NCBI GenBank assembly: GCA_023053545.1
Contig: JAKZAN010000003.1
Location: forward strand, 1,025,501-1,089,500
Length of the DNA stretch: 64,000 nt
Source of the DNA: Lepidurus packardi
Taxonomy: Eukaryota; Arthropoda; Branchiopoda; Notostraca; Triopsidae
Reading direction: 5' to 3'
In this document: positions 18,468-29,474 of the stretch, in pieces
Position numbering within the stretch: position 1 is the stretch's first letter
Layout: each line of letters begins with the position of its first letter
Position numbers and translations under genes: made by a program
Notes under the pieces: model-generated
Seen by the model: the letters and a program-made list of their open reading frames with translations, nothing else
What the model was told of the DNA's origin: nothing
Database searches by the model: none

Positions 18468-19968
18468 TTATTTAAAAAAAAAACACAAATTTGCAAGAAA
18501 AATTCCGATTAAACACTTGTACAAAAAAAAAATACAGAAAAAGAGGACGACATATAAGCTTTTAAAAAATTGATCATCTTCGGAACCGGTATCCTGGCTG
18601 GCGATTTTCCCACTGGACCTTTTGGGGGCGTGTTTTAAAAAGTTACACGTCTCATTTTTAAATGCTTGCTTGTCAAGCGCCGGAAACCTTCCCTGTTTCA
18701 GTCCTCCTGTAAAAAAAGAAATATTGGAATAATTATTATTTGTATGTCAATTAACCTAGTAGTTTAAAATTTTAAGTTAGAAAACTTACTATGAATTAAC
18801 TTAACAAGCACGGAGTCGTGTATGCCTGGCTTGTTCTCCTTGCGACCACAATGCGCTCGACTCGCCCAATTCAATGTGCGCCAAACATTATCAGTGCCCA
18901 CTGCTCGCCAGGCATTGTATATGCCATTTTGAATGTTGCTTCCGCCAATGTTGGCAATAAAGGAGACCTTGAAATTTAAGCAGTTTTCTTCAAATTATAC
19001 GTTTCGTAAGTAGAAAGCTTACGAAGGCCTCTTCCTCTGTAGGGTCCTGAAGTCGGAGCTCTAGTTGTTTAAGCTCTTCGGTGCTATTGGCAGGGGAGTA
19101 TTCAAACTCTTTCTCTGAACGGCGTTGACTGGCTAGTGTAGTAAGCACTCTGTCGTGTTTTTCTAGCATGCGGAACATGGCAAGCGTGGTCGTCAATAAT
19201 TTTTTCATTCCTGCATTGTTTTCTAGAGAAAGATTTAATATTACAATGGATCTTAGTATACTAGAGTTACCTTTCAAGAGGCGACACATTTCCGAGCTTT
19301 CCTGGACCGGTTCGTGGCGCGCTAAATAACGAAACTCTTCGGTGTCGTCGCTTTGTTTCGTATCTAGCAACAATAAGTTCGTTATTGAAGTCCTGTTACG
19401 TTCCAAAACGAACGAAATACCGTCTGCACTGCTTTCGAATAATTCTTGCGGATCTGAGTCCAGTGAATGGGAATGTGCCGAGTGTGAATTATGGCTTTCA
19501 TCACTTGTAGAAGGAATAGCATGAAAACTTTCTTCTGAAAATAATCTTGACGTTAATACTTCTCACAAAATAGTAGTATATACCTGGAAGATTTGAAGTA
19601 ACTGGAGCAGAAATCGGCAATTGGTCAGGTTCGCTAGGAATAAAGACTCGTTTAGGGAATACTACACGTTTGCCTTTCCCCGTCTGCACGTAGGCAGCAG
19701 CAACAGAGTAACTTCCTGTTTCAAAAGAATGAGTTAGTAATAATAGGAGAAATACTTTCATTCAAACTGTACCGTGCTTTGAAAGAACGTTAAACTCGTA
19801 GTTGGGCCAGTTAAAATCTTGCGTATCATCACTCATTACAGCTTGCTCAAGTTTCTTGCCGTGAAACTTCGGGTAGTAGCACCGTGACTCGCATACCCAG
19901 TTTTGTGGCACTACAACGGGACCGCTCTTTCTACCCCCGATGATAAACTCTACCACTTGAAACGCCAT
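18468..19968 (-). CDS. DUF4806-domain protein, six exons, open frame
   Basis: Exons 19968-19773, 19715-19584, 19534-19271, 19222-19023, 18967-18790 and 18706-18468 join with GT-AG borders and compatible phases into 403 codons including the stop. The ATG is at 19966-19968, the stop at 18468-18470, and AATAAA overlaps the stop. Exon 1 encodes the usual N-terminus (FQVVEFIIGG...VVPQNWV...CYYPKFHGKK...FNWPNYEFNVL). Exons 2-3 are a basic then Ser/Glu-rich linker. Exons 4-5 encode the DUF4806 domain: STEELKQLELRLQDPTEEEAF, IANIGGSNIQNGIYNAWRAV and LNWASRAHCGRKENKPGI. The function of DUF4806 is not established. Exon 6 ends in a Phe-rich tail that might be translated 3' UTR-like sequence. Introns are 47-83 bases. 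It lies between a transposase pseudogene and an ACGT repeat array. Confidence 0.75.
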
Positions 19969-20440
19969 AGTCTATAAACAATTTGAGAGGTGTAGTTTTT
20001 TAGGCCTTGTATAACGACACTTTGTGATAATGGACGTATGTCAAGGTAGGTAGTTTCACTAAGTTCCGCACTTTAGCGTTGTGTTGAAAAAACGTTCAAG
20101 TTTTAAACTGATAATCCAGGATCGATAATTACACTTGCCACCTTCACGGACACGCTGGACGAAGTTCGGTCTCTATTAATTGTTTGGTTTACATGCACAA
20201 GTGCACTGATTTGCTTACAACTATCACTTAAAACAAAAGGAGTTATTTGAAGAACTTCACTGGTGACGCTCCGGTTATCGACTGAGCGCTCTGGTTGAGC
20301 TAAAAAGTTCACAAAACGCAAACGAATTCATGTATTTATTGGCAAAAGGGGCCTTCGGTTAGGGTCTTGGAAGCGTGGGAAAGGGGTTCAAAACGCTAAC
20401 CCACGCCATGTTGCCGAACTAGGTTGTCAAATCGAGATTT
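19969..20440. other. Intergenic stretch between the DUF4806 gene and the transposase
   Basis: A 72-codon minus-strand frame (20321-20103) has no recognisable domain. It might be an exon but no splice borders are convincing. Confidence 0.35.
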
Positions 20441-22190
20441 TTGACTCATATACGTTGGAAGTCCCTTTGCCTATACTCGTCTGGTTTTCCTTTTTCACTT
20501 AATCTCTGGAATCGGCTCCCGTGAATTTTCACTCGAAGAAAGAACCTAGTTCATAAGAAAGTGGAGACACGATCCACGATTCCTCTGCTGCGAAAGAAGG
20601 CAGTTTGACTCCTTTCCATTTCACGCATTCAATAGAGTAGCATTCCAATTGCACTGACAAGTTACTTACCAACGCGGTATCAATACTCCGCGAGGGTATA
20701 GGGTATTCAAAGAAATTGTCATAGCAAGAAAAGCTTTTACCAATTATAAAAATTCTACCGTCCGTGTTTTTCACAAAGTTTTCAATACAGAAAACAGCAG
20801 TATTCTTCAGAAACACTATATTGTCTGGTTCCTTTCTAGATAACTTGAAACGCTCGCATGACAATTTTCCATTGCATTCCCTGTCTACCTGGTGGCTATA
20901 CGGGCCCATCAGCATACTCTTGAGAAAGAATTGGAGTGTTGCTTGCCTTAACTTTCTCCACAGGACGATTTTCGAGCTCGTGCAAACGTTAACGGCTTTG
21001 CTCAAGCATCAGTTTTTTGGTTTTGACAAGGTGTTTAATTTACTTGCAAGTAGTTCTCAGCCCAGTAACCACTTCAAGTGGGAATTGGGCCAAAAATTTC
21101 TACGTCGTCAACGAGATGAAGGAGACCGTGGACATTGAATGACAAAGAGTGCCTACCATAAAGTGTTGAGGATTCTTGTACAAAATCTTTGAGCAAATTT
21201 CGGCAGTAAGTGAAAGTCCCTGGCATACGACTAGTGGCGTGGAGGGATAGAAGCCTAACGACGACGAAGAACGCCAAAAAAATGGTGATACAGATTATCG
21301 GGTAAGATGTTTTTGAACACACTAATACCTAAGTAATCCCGAAACATCCTAAATTCTGTCCCTTTCCATCGCTTAAGCTCATCTTGTCCTCTTGGTTTCC
21401 GAGAAAAATCGGACGGAACATAAGGTTACAAGGCTTTGAGTCGTGCAGAGATTTCATTTACTACCCTTCTTGGTAAACTACCTTGACTTCGGAAGCTTCG
21501 TGTCAGAAAACTCAGTAATCTTTTTGTAACCCCTAAATCAAGCAAATGAAGCGATTCACGCGGAAAACCAAAAACCATATCAATCCGTAAATTTTCTACC
21601 ACATTCACGTCCCGATTGTGATGGGGTTTGTCAGGATCTAATTCAAAGCGCGCGCGAAATGATGAATTCTTCCTTTTTTTCGCGTCAAGTTCGTGAAGTA
21701 TAACCCTTCAATTTACCGGAGCTTCCCGAACATAAGTCCATGTTGTGACGCACTTCTGACATGAAGAATACCCCCCGTGTGACACAACTCCTTTTACTAA
21801 AGCAGATGCCGGTGCATCACATATAAAAGCGCTGACTTCTATTTCTACCTTTAAATCCCCAAAAGCTAACCCTTCCCTCTCCAACATGCACGCTTCCTGG
21901 CCAAAAAGTTTTAGGAAATCGTTGAAATTGTCAGGTTTTGCATTCCCTGAGTAAATGCCACATACGAAGGGTTTCAAAACAGGCACGTTAAAACTCTTCA
22001 CTAGTATTGGCCAAAAACAATGTCCTGAGCTTTTAGCCATCGGCAATCCATTCACGTTGACGTGTAAAAAGAGCTTGTTGGGTATATTTATATCCGGAAG
22101 AATTTCCAAACTGCGCTTTAGCCTCGTTGCCAGTTTAAAGCTGTAGTACTTTCCTGGTGGCAGTATTTCACTTTCAACCAGACGTATAGA
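20441..22190 (-). pseudogene. EnSpm/CACTA-like transposase, truncated and broken
   Basis: Minus-strand frames read in order from 22190. First comes NKLFLHVNVNGLPMAKSSGHCFWPILV...PFVCGIYSGNAKP, then VSAFICDAPASALVKGVVSHGGYSSCQKC, which has the Cys/His pattern at the end of the catalytic region. Next are DMVFGFPRESLHLLDLGVTKRLL and GTEFRMFRDYLG, then LYGRHSLSFNVHGLLHLVDDVE, and a C-terminal stretch (DNIVFLKNTAVFCIENF...IDTALVSNLSVQLECYSIECVKWKGVKLP). Blocks like these occur together in animal transposases resembling tnp2 of EnSpm. Stops and frameshifts interrupt it at about 21705, 21425, 21330 and 21072. The N-terminus is missing: at 22190 it abuts a Gypsy integrase. It would act in the nucleus on transposon ends. 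Confidence 0.65.
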
Positions 22191-22990
22191 TTTCAGCAGA
22201 TAACGCCTCCCTGCGCCTAGCCTCCACTCGGTCCAAGAATTCCTCATAACTTTCACCCGCTTCTTCTGGCCATGGGTACATCGTTTCTTCAGGAAAACGA
22301 GGTTCACGTCCATACACCAACTGAAAAGGGGATTTCCCGGTACTCTCTTGTACAGCAGAGTTAATGGCGAAGTCAGCTCTTTGCACCACGGATCCAATTC
22401 TACTTGTTCGGGAGGAATCTAATCAGCACTTCCGTGAGAGTACGATTTACCCTTTCGCACAGACCATTGTATTGGGGATGATATGTTGCAGCCATCGCAT
22501 GTCGAATCTGCAACTGCTCCAAGGCCTTTTGAAGCTCCTCGGACGTGAAGCCCGTTCCTTGGTCACTTATGAGCTTGCTAGGCGTGCCATGACGGGTAAT
22601 AAGTGTATTGAGGAGAAAGTCACTAATATTGCGCGAAGACGTGTCCGGAACAGCTGCAGCTTCCACCCATTTCGTTGTATAATCTATACAAACTAGCAAA
22701 TGTCGATTCCCGCGGCGTGTTTCGGGAAGAGGGCCAACGTGGTCAATACCCACGGTGCGAAATGGGTCGAAGGGTATAGGGATTGGTTGAAGAGTCCCGG
22801 ATATTTCCCCAGGTGGCTACTTCTTGAACTGGCAATGCACACAGCCGGCTACGAATCTTGTAACATGCTTTCTCATTCGAGGCCACCAATGCCGCTGCCT
22901 AATGCGCATCCTAGTCTTCCACACGCCTAAGTGACCTCCACATGAGCCCGCGTGGCAATTCTCCATGATATCTCGGCGATGGTCCATTGG
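22191..22990 (-). pseudogene. Gypsy A integrase
   Basis: The catalytic core is readable: GIDHVGPLPETRRGNRHLLVCIDYTTKWVEA gives the first acidic residue, LISDQGTGFTSEELQ the second, and HPQYNGLCERVNRTL the Glu. The downstream part ends at RREALSAEIY, where the element is cut. Upstream, about 22760-22990, the zinc-binding HHCC region is present but frameshifted (CYHRR-type remnants). Two frames (22753-22400 and 22389-22174) are needed, so it is not functional. Confidence 0.75.
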
Positions 22991-23020
22991 CACGGCTAAC
23001 AGGAATCTCCTACTTCCGGG

Positions 23021-23570
23021 TTAACCCTTTTTATACAGGAGACCATCTCGTAGCACAAATTCCGCAGAAATGCTACGCCGTTCACGCCGTGATACACTTG
23101 TGATTTCCCCGCAGCCACCGGAATCTTCCATGACCTGATCTATAATCTCTAAGATCGGGGCTAGCTTCGGGTCTGCTCTTTGAGACGAAATCAAATCCCA
23201 CTTCGTGACTCTGAGACCAATCGCACAAACTGCCTTTTCGTTCGGGGAAGTCGTTTCCTCGGGGCTCCCTGCTGCCGCTCGGGATAGTGCATCAGCCACA
23301 ACGTTAGTCTTACCCGCACGGTGTGTTTGTACGTTATGTCGTATGCATGTAGTGCCATTACCCAGCGACCGAATTTAGCGTGCCTTGTCTGTTTTGAATA
23401 GAGCCAGGCAACAGCTGAATTGTCCGTAGCGATGGTGAATGGTATACCGTAGACATAGCTCCGGAACTTCTCTACCTCCCATACAATAACCAGACATTCG
23501 AGTTCGTTACTATGATATACCTCTTTGGTGGAGGTCATACGTCGACTAGCAAAAGCAACCGTGGCTGGCT
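23021..23570 (-). pseudogene. Gypsy A RNase H domain and linker
   Basis: Reads QPATVAFASRRMTSTKEVYHSNELECLVIVWEVEKFRSYVYG, then FTIATDNSAVAWLYSKQ and HAYDITYKHT, with a frameshift near 23300 into VADALSRAAAG. The block from TDN to ADALSR is typical of Ty3-type RNase H. The first Asp motif (TDAS) is missing with the deleted RT. Confidence 0.7.
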
Positions 23571-23639
23571 GGCGCTCATTAAATGTTTATTTTGTCTAAA
23601 CCGTAACGGATAATCGTCCAAGATCAATACAGGTACCTC

Positions 23640-24037
23640 TACTTCCCGATTACTCACAGTTAAAATACAAATCCTGGTGTAACCCACTCCTTCTGTGGTT
23701 GCGCATTACATGTTGGGGGAAGGCAAATTGACGGGACATCTCCGTGAGGAATACTTGCTCTTACGAATTTTAACGCCCCGGGCGGGATGGTAGTGGGTGC
23801 AGCGCACACAAGGACACCCAGGTCCCCTGTAGATTCGTTCCCGTCTCCCATAATGTTGCACAAAAACTCTTCCGTGTCTTGAGGATCAGCTTCAACCTTT
23901 TCTTCGGGAGATGGGGGTGTCAGGGCACTGGACGGTACGATGTGTAACCTCCGACCTCGTACAGTCAACAAGGGCTTCGCATGAAGGATCCAGTCCATGC
24001 CCAGTATCACCGAAAAAGGGGCGTTGGCGTTAGCTAT
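23640..24037 (-). pseudogene. Gypsy A protease C-terminal part
   Basis: Contains FSVILGMDWIL, the ILGxDWL flap-end motif of Ty3-type proteases, followed by a Pro-rich linker. The N-terminal half with the active-site Asp is on the far side of the nested LTR element (27446-27720). Confidence 0.7.
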
Positions 24038-24572
24038 TGTGGAGAACGATCATTTTAAACTTAATTCCGATGACTAAGCAAGACCACATTTCGCTGACCA
24101 CATTTTGACAATATTTCGCCGACTTATAATTCTCAGCTCATATCCAGGATGCCGAGCGTCAGATCACTAGCTAATTTCCTTCTCACGCATCCGGTCCATC
24201 TGTTTTTTTTGCCCGAACATTCCCTCTGTTTATAATTTAGCCCATTCAGCAGATTCCACGCCAAACATGTATATAAACGCTTGTTCTCCCCCGCTAGAGG
24301 GAGGGGGGGGGGCTCAGTCGCTCTCAGTCTCTCGCTATCTGTTACGCTCCCTTTTTCTCTCTGCCCAGTTAGTATAAGTTATAGTTTTCAATCTTGTTAA
24401 AACGTTTGTGACATATGGACGACCTAGTGAATTATTGACTTAGTGACACGACTTGTACCGACGAAAATATTGAATAAAGTTGTACGGGATTTTACCGTTG
24501 AGCGAAAAAAGAACTCACAGCCTTCCGCCCAACCGCTCAAAACAATTTAATCGCCCAAAACAATTTCCTACA
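24038..24572 (+). repeat. 5' LTR of the envelope-only element
   Basis: 535 bases from TGTGGAGAACG to TTCCTACA. It has a G-run near 24300-24312, a TATATAAAC box near 24271 and AATAAA near 24473, giving a plausible promoter, R region and polyadenylation signal. Confidence 0.9.
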
Positions 24573-24575
24573 ATT

Positions 24576-24596
24576 TGGTGTCAGAAGTGGGATTCG
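24576..24596 (+). promoter_or_regulatory. Primer-binding site for tRNA-Leu
   Basis: The sequence from TGGTGTCAGAAGTGGG through ATTCG complements the 3' end of an insect-type tRNA-Leu (CCCACTTCTGACA-CCA) over all 21 bases. It lies three bases after the LTR, as usual. The tRNA end is from memory. Confidence 0.75.
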
Positions 24597-24723
24597 CGTT
24601 AAAATACCGGCAGTTCAAATAAGTTTCCAGTTAGTGCAAGTGTCCCACCTAGTTCAAAATCGTTCAAATTATTCAAATAGCCCAACGTGCCACAGTTCCA
24701 CCGAAGTTTAAAAAAGTTTAGTT

Positions 24724-26842
24724 TTGTACGAATCCATTGTGCCTAAGATGACGCCAACTCCTCCACCACCCGTAGGTGGAACAGATCCAATCTTCGGAAC
24801 AGTTGTTACCCTGATGGCTTTATGTTGCTTTCCACTTGATGCTCAATTTAATCAAGACCATTACCGCCTTTCGTTGGGAAGTTTAATCCGATATGAAGAT
24901 CAGTTGACCATAACCAGCTCAAAATGGACACTCGTAGCTGACGTCGATCTAACAACTTACGACCAAATTATCGAACACCTTGACCAGTACTTGCATACAT
25001 TCACGCCATTCCCCGTTGAATTCAACATTACCGATATCCACGAAATCTCCATTCTAGGGAAAACTCAAACCGTTCACATTTCGAACATAAAAAATCTGCA
25101 AGCCCAAAGTCTAACCGCCCTTCTTAATATGACAGTTACAAGAGAAAACAACCTGTTCCTTAGAGATCTACAAGAGATGAAAAACAAACTTCAAAACATC
25201 CGGCAAACTATTACGACCAACAAACGCGATAAACGTTTCGTATTAATTCCCGGTGCAAGCAAAGTACTCCATTTCCTTTTTGGTACCGCCGGTGACGACG
25301 ATCTTCAGGCTATCAATGAGCAGGCAAATCAAATGACGAAAAAATTGACTAACATCGCTCACATTCAAGATTTACAAGCATCTCTCATTCAAACCACCCA
25401 TGAAGAGGCCCTCCGAAACAAAAACACCATAAAAAATATTACGGAAGCTATTAAAATCATCAGCACAACAATAGATCAATATCACAAGGAAACAGACCAT
25501 TCACTCGAAAACATATTACAATTAACCACCGCTAATGCCGAAATCCAGATCAATTTAAAATTCGCAAATAATCTACTCCAGTATCTAAATGACGATCTAA
25601 CACTTATCGCAACTGGAAGACTACCCAAACAATTGATACCTCCCATAAAATTAATCCCAATACTTGAAGAAATAGAGAACAGATTATCTACAGGTTGGAC
25701 CATAATGACAAACTCTAAAACCACTAATTTTTGGACACTGTATAGCTCAGCAGGGATCAAAACTATTTCCACAAGCAACGGCTTACGACTTTTCATTGAA
25801 ATTCCGATCAGCCCTCATTTCTCTGAATTTGAACTTTTCCGACTAACCCCATTTCCAACCCCAATTCCGGACACAAACACTTACTCCCTCCTCAAAACCA
25901 CTGTCAACTATTTAGCCGTTTCCTTCGATCGCAAAAACTTTATGGAATTTGAACAAACCGATTTAACGTCCTGTTTACGTCTTGACAAACGTTGGTGTTT
26001 AGCTCAAAATCCGATCATCCTCCAAGCATCCAGTAACTCGTGCTCAATCTCGCTTTTCTTAGCCGACAACATAGCCATTAACAAATTTTGTGAAATTAAT
26101 ATATTCGTCGGAGCCGAATTTTCCTAAAACCGATAGGAGACAACAAGTGGTTGTACTCCTCTCCAATCAGTTTTCAGACTAATTTGTTATGCCAATTTTC
26201 AAACATCAGTATGCGAATTGCCGAAAGAAAAGTCGAACTAGCCGGTGTTGGATTACTTACGTTGCCGCCGAAATGCTCACTGCAAGCTCCAACTTTTACA
26301 ATTCCCGAAGCTTTACCGGAAAATCCACTCTTTCCGCCAACACCCCAAATATTACCCTAATCTCATTGACCCATTTTTTCTTAATGACTAACTTAACCCC
26401 GTTCGACCACTCGCTGTTTCCCGAAGTCAAGAACTTATTGAAGAACGTGGACCAACATGAAGACTGGGAGATCCCTTCTAGGAAGATGCAGATGGCCCTA
26501 GCAAAGCAGACTACGCTCTTTTTGGACGACAAAAGCGAGATAGAACATCAATTTAATGGCCGAATAGAGACGATAATGATCATTGGGACTGCCATTTGTT
26601 TAAGCTTGACCACAGGCATGATCATAGGCGGGTACCTTATTTGGAAAGCTACCAGAACGAGCAACCCCGTTGCTGCTGACTTAGAACACCACCCAATGAC
26701 CACCCGAATCACGGAATTGATTATGGAAATTGAAGTCCTAAAGATGAGACAAGACCAACTGAAACAATTTTTGGAAGACGAATTGAAGGCGGCCAAACGA
26801 AAAGTAGATGACATAGAACGACAAATAGACCGAAAAACTTAA
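24724..26842 (+). pseudogene. Errantivirus/baculovirus-F-like envelope gene, two frameshifts
   Basis: The first frame (24724-26127, 467 codons) has a hydrophobic signal-like segment (about residues 26-40). A furin-type RDKR site (168-171) is followed directly by a hydrophobic fusion-peptide-like segment containing LFGT. This arrangement is known from F-type fusion proteins of insect errantiviruses. Similarity then passes to a second frame (about 26130-26350) with a cysteine-containing region, and to a third frame (to 26842) that holds a transmembrane segment at 26576-26644 and a charged, coiled-coil-like cytoplasmic tail. Two frame changes, near 26100-26127 and near 26330-26360, break the gene, so only a secreted ectodomain fragment could be made. 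The start at 24724 is an alternative start (GTG-like context); ATG 24748 is as likely. Confidence 0.75.
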
Positions 26843-26907
26843 TCTCACCCGCCTAGCCCATAAGAAAACCTGTACTACGGGACGTAGTCTCTCAGAGAAG
26901 AATGCGA

Positions 26908-27445
26908 TGTGGAGAACGATCATTTTAAACTTAATTCCGATGACTAAGCAAGACCACATTTCGCTGACCACATTTTGACAATATTTCGCCGACTTATAAT
27001 TCTCAGCTCATATCCAGGATGACGAGCGTCAGATCACTAGCTAATTTCCTTCTCACGCATCCGGTCCATCTGTTTTTTTTTTTGCCCGAACATTCCCTCT
27101 GTTTATAATTTAGCCCATTCAGCAGATTCCACGCCAAACATGTATATAAACGCTTGTTCTCCCCCGCTAGAGGGAGGGGGGGGGGCTCAGTCGCTCTCAG
27201 TCTCTCGCTATCTGTTACGCTCCCTTTTTCTCTCTGCCCAGTTAGTATAAGTTATAGTTTTCAATCTTGTTAAAACGTTTGTGACATATGGACGACCTAG
27301 TGAATTATTGACTTAGTGACACGACTTGTACCGACGAAAATATTGAATAAAGTTGTACGGGATTTTACCGTTGAGCGAAAAAAGAACTCACAGCCTTCCG
27401 CCCAACCCCTCAAAACAATTTAATCGCCCAAAACAGTTTCCTACA
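26908..27445 (+). repeat. 3' LTR of the envelope-only element
   Basis: 538 bases, differing from the 5' LTR by about four substitutions (for example GATGACGAG against GATGCCGAG, AACCCCTC against AACCGCTC, ACAGTTT against ACAATTT) and homopolymer lengths. A purine-rich stretch CTCAGAGAAGAATGCGA precedes it, the likely polypurine tract. Confidence 0.9.
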
Positions 27446-28860
27446 CTATCACTAAGAAGTCTTGTTGCCACCTACTATTATCTGCTTCCCAACTGAAATC
27501 CAACACCATCCGTCCAAAAATGTCAAGGCCAGCATTGTTTGCTCCTAAGATTGCGGGCATGATATACGCAGAATCTCCGACTGTAGGCTTCCCAACTCGC
27601 CACGTCTGATTACCGAACTTGAAGCTCCCGTGTCCATGAGGGCGAAAAACTTTCCGACTCCTTCAATTGGAATGATGGGGAGTATCGAGTGACCTGTGTT
27701 GTACTTCACAGTCATCGCGGGGACTTGCTGAATTATTGCCGGCCTTGCCCCCTCGGGCCGGTAAACTCGTTTCCCGACTGTTGGGTGCAGCTGCGTGCTA
27801 GATGTCCCCGTTCTCCACAGCGAAAGCAGGAACCGTTGAAACTCCCCGGACCACCACGGCAGCTGACAATCTCTGGCGACATGCCCGATCCGGTTGAACT
27901 CGTAACAGGTTACTCCTCTTGGGTCACGACGGGTCGCATTGTTGGAGGTTCTGCCCCGGTCTTCCAGTTTCTTTATCCGATCTAGGATTATTTCTAGCGT
28001 AGCCCCAATTGCATCGTTTGTGGCGGTCTCATTTCTTGAAGCATCATGATTTCGATAGAGAGCTGTAGGCATGCTTAGAGGCTGACCCGGAGGGTTCGTC
28101 ACCGACAGAGCCGGAGCCATAATGCCGGTCTCATATGGGTTGGGAGGATTTTTTCAATGCGGTCTACCAGCCCCAAGAAACTTTCCATTGTTGTAGGGTT
28201 GTGTGAAATAATGGATGCTGCTACATCGGACCTGCAGAGACCCTTGATAATCCGATTAATCTGTTCGCCCTCGGTTAACTGAACCGGACATCTTTTCCAT
28301 AGTTTTAATTTTGCATACACTTAATTGTTCCTTGGTTCTTGTGGAAGCTGACGCCTCTTCTCTACAAGATGACTCCACTCTTCCAAGGTGAGCGCCCTCC
28401 CAAATGCCTTCACAATATCTTTCTTCCAAGCGTCCCACGTTTTATGGCAATATCCCTGCGTCTCTTGCTAATACCATACCGCTCCAGCAATCTTTCCTAA
28501 GGCCGCACGCAAGTGACAATCTTCCGTCCACTTCTCCACTTCCCCCACGCGGTGTACAGTCTCCAACCACTGCTCCACATTTTCGTGCCTCTCGCCGGAA
28601 AAAGTGGGGATGACCGCAAGACTGCTGGAACTAATTTTCGGACCAGGCTCCTGACGCACGAGTATTTGTTGTTGCAGAGTTTTTAGAACCTCTAGCTGAC
28701 TCGAGAATTCTTTCCATCGCCATTGAGCTAGTCGGTGAAAGAAGCTCGGTTTGGTGTTCCTCTGTACTGACAGTTTTCTCTGCACCTTGGGAGTGTGCAT
28801 ATCGGTTCTTGCTTATGCAAGAGTGTGCATATCGGTTCTTGCTTTACGTCACTTGACTCG
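27446..28860 (-). pseudogene. Gypsy A gag, nucleocapsid and protease start
   Basis: From 28860 the minus strand encodes a capsid region (PTFSGERHENVEQWLETVHRV, LRAALGKIAGAVWYWQ) that changes frame near 28468 and again near 28100. The nucleocapsid has CYEFNRIGHVARDC, a CCHC knuckle whose second Cys has become Phe. The protease active site FALMDTGASSSVIRR follows near 27630. The frame is interrupted by the nested element at 27445. Stops and frame changes make this a pseudogene. Confidence 0.75.
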
Positions 28861-28927
28861 GTTATTCACCTCGCATACCTTCACTCAATTTAAATCGCAA
28901 CTAATATCACTAAACTGGGTGTTTTCT

Positions 28928-28951
28928 GAGTTTATCCCACTTCTGACACCA
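28928..28951 (-). promoter_or_regulatory. Primer-binding site for tRNA-Leu (Gypsy A)
   Basis: On the minus strand TGGTGTCAGAAGTGGGAT follows the LTR end after TT. It is the same tRNA-Leu match as in the nested envelope-only element, 18 bases here. Confidence 0.7.
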
Positions 28952-28953
28952 AA

Positions 28954-29407
28954 TGTCGCGGTCTGCCTGTCCAAATGTTGTATTTCCTTCACCGTCCAAA
29001 ACCGGACTCTCTCCCTTTTACAATTCCTTCCCATTTTTATATCATTTGGCGACATTTCTTTAGCGAATATCCCTCTTCGAACGTTGGGCCTTCATTGACC
29101 CGGCCTTGCCCTTCGCCAAGAATCCGCCACCCACTCCCAAAACGTGCAAATTAAGCAAGGCCAACGTGTTTTATCCCCCTCGATAGCCTCGGCTTGTCGC
29201 CCTCTCCACAATCACCTTGCCATACCCCATCGAGTCCCCAAGGACGACGCTTCGAGGAAAGCAGCCAAGGAGCCTGGGGAGCAACAAGGTTCAACACGGG
29301 TACGGAACGCCACAGTATCAAGGCGCGCTTGTTTGGCAATGATAAAGGCAGACCCTGGTCACCAAGGTCATATACAAGAACCTTGTTCACGACGGCTTGC
29401 GCTGACA
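28954..29407 (-). repeat. 5' LTR of Gypsy A
   Basis: 454 bases on the minus strand from TGTCAGCGC to CCGCGACA, directly upstream of the primer site. Its outer end joins the intron after the last readable FLYWCH-gene exon at 29408. The 3' LTR partner has been lost. Confidence 0.7.
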
Positions 29408-29474
29408 TGTAATAGTCTACAATAACCAGCGTGAGTAATGTATGCAAATATTGCAATGTAATCGTTATATTTAC

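Larger units (their letters stand above)
24038..27445 (+). mobile_element. LTR element carrying only an envelope gene, inserted in Gypsy A
   Basis: Two LTRs (24038-24572 and 26908-27445, TG...CA ends) differ at only a handful of bases and T/G-run lengths. The insertion created a 4-base duplication, CTAT, at 24034-24037 and 27446-27449. Between the LTRs are a tRNA-Leu primer site (24576-24596), a short leader, and an envelope reading frame; there is no gag, protease, RT or integrase. The element is therefore non-autonomous and presumably moved with the help of a related full copy. The near-identical LTRs imply a recent insertion. Confidence 0.9.
22191..29407 (-). mobile_element. Gypsy (Ty3-type) retrotransposon A, minus strand, interrupted by an LTR element
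   Basis: Order on the minus strand: LTR 29407-28954, tRNA-Leu primer site 28951-28928, gag (about 28860-27720), protease (27720-27446, then 24037-23640 across the nested insertion), RNase H (23570-23021) and integrase (about 22990-22191). Reverse transcriptase is deleted between protease and RNase H. The 3' LTR is absent; integrase breaks off against the EnSpm-like transposase at 22190. It is related to Gypsy B at 52388-55960 (same gag block LRAAL.KIAGAV). Confidence 0.85.
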
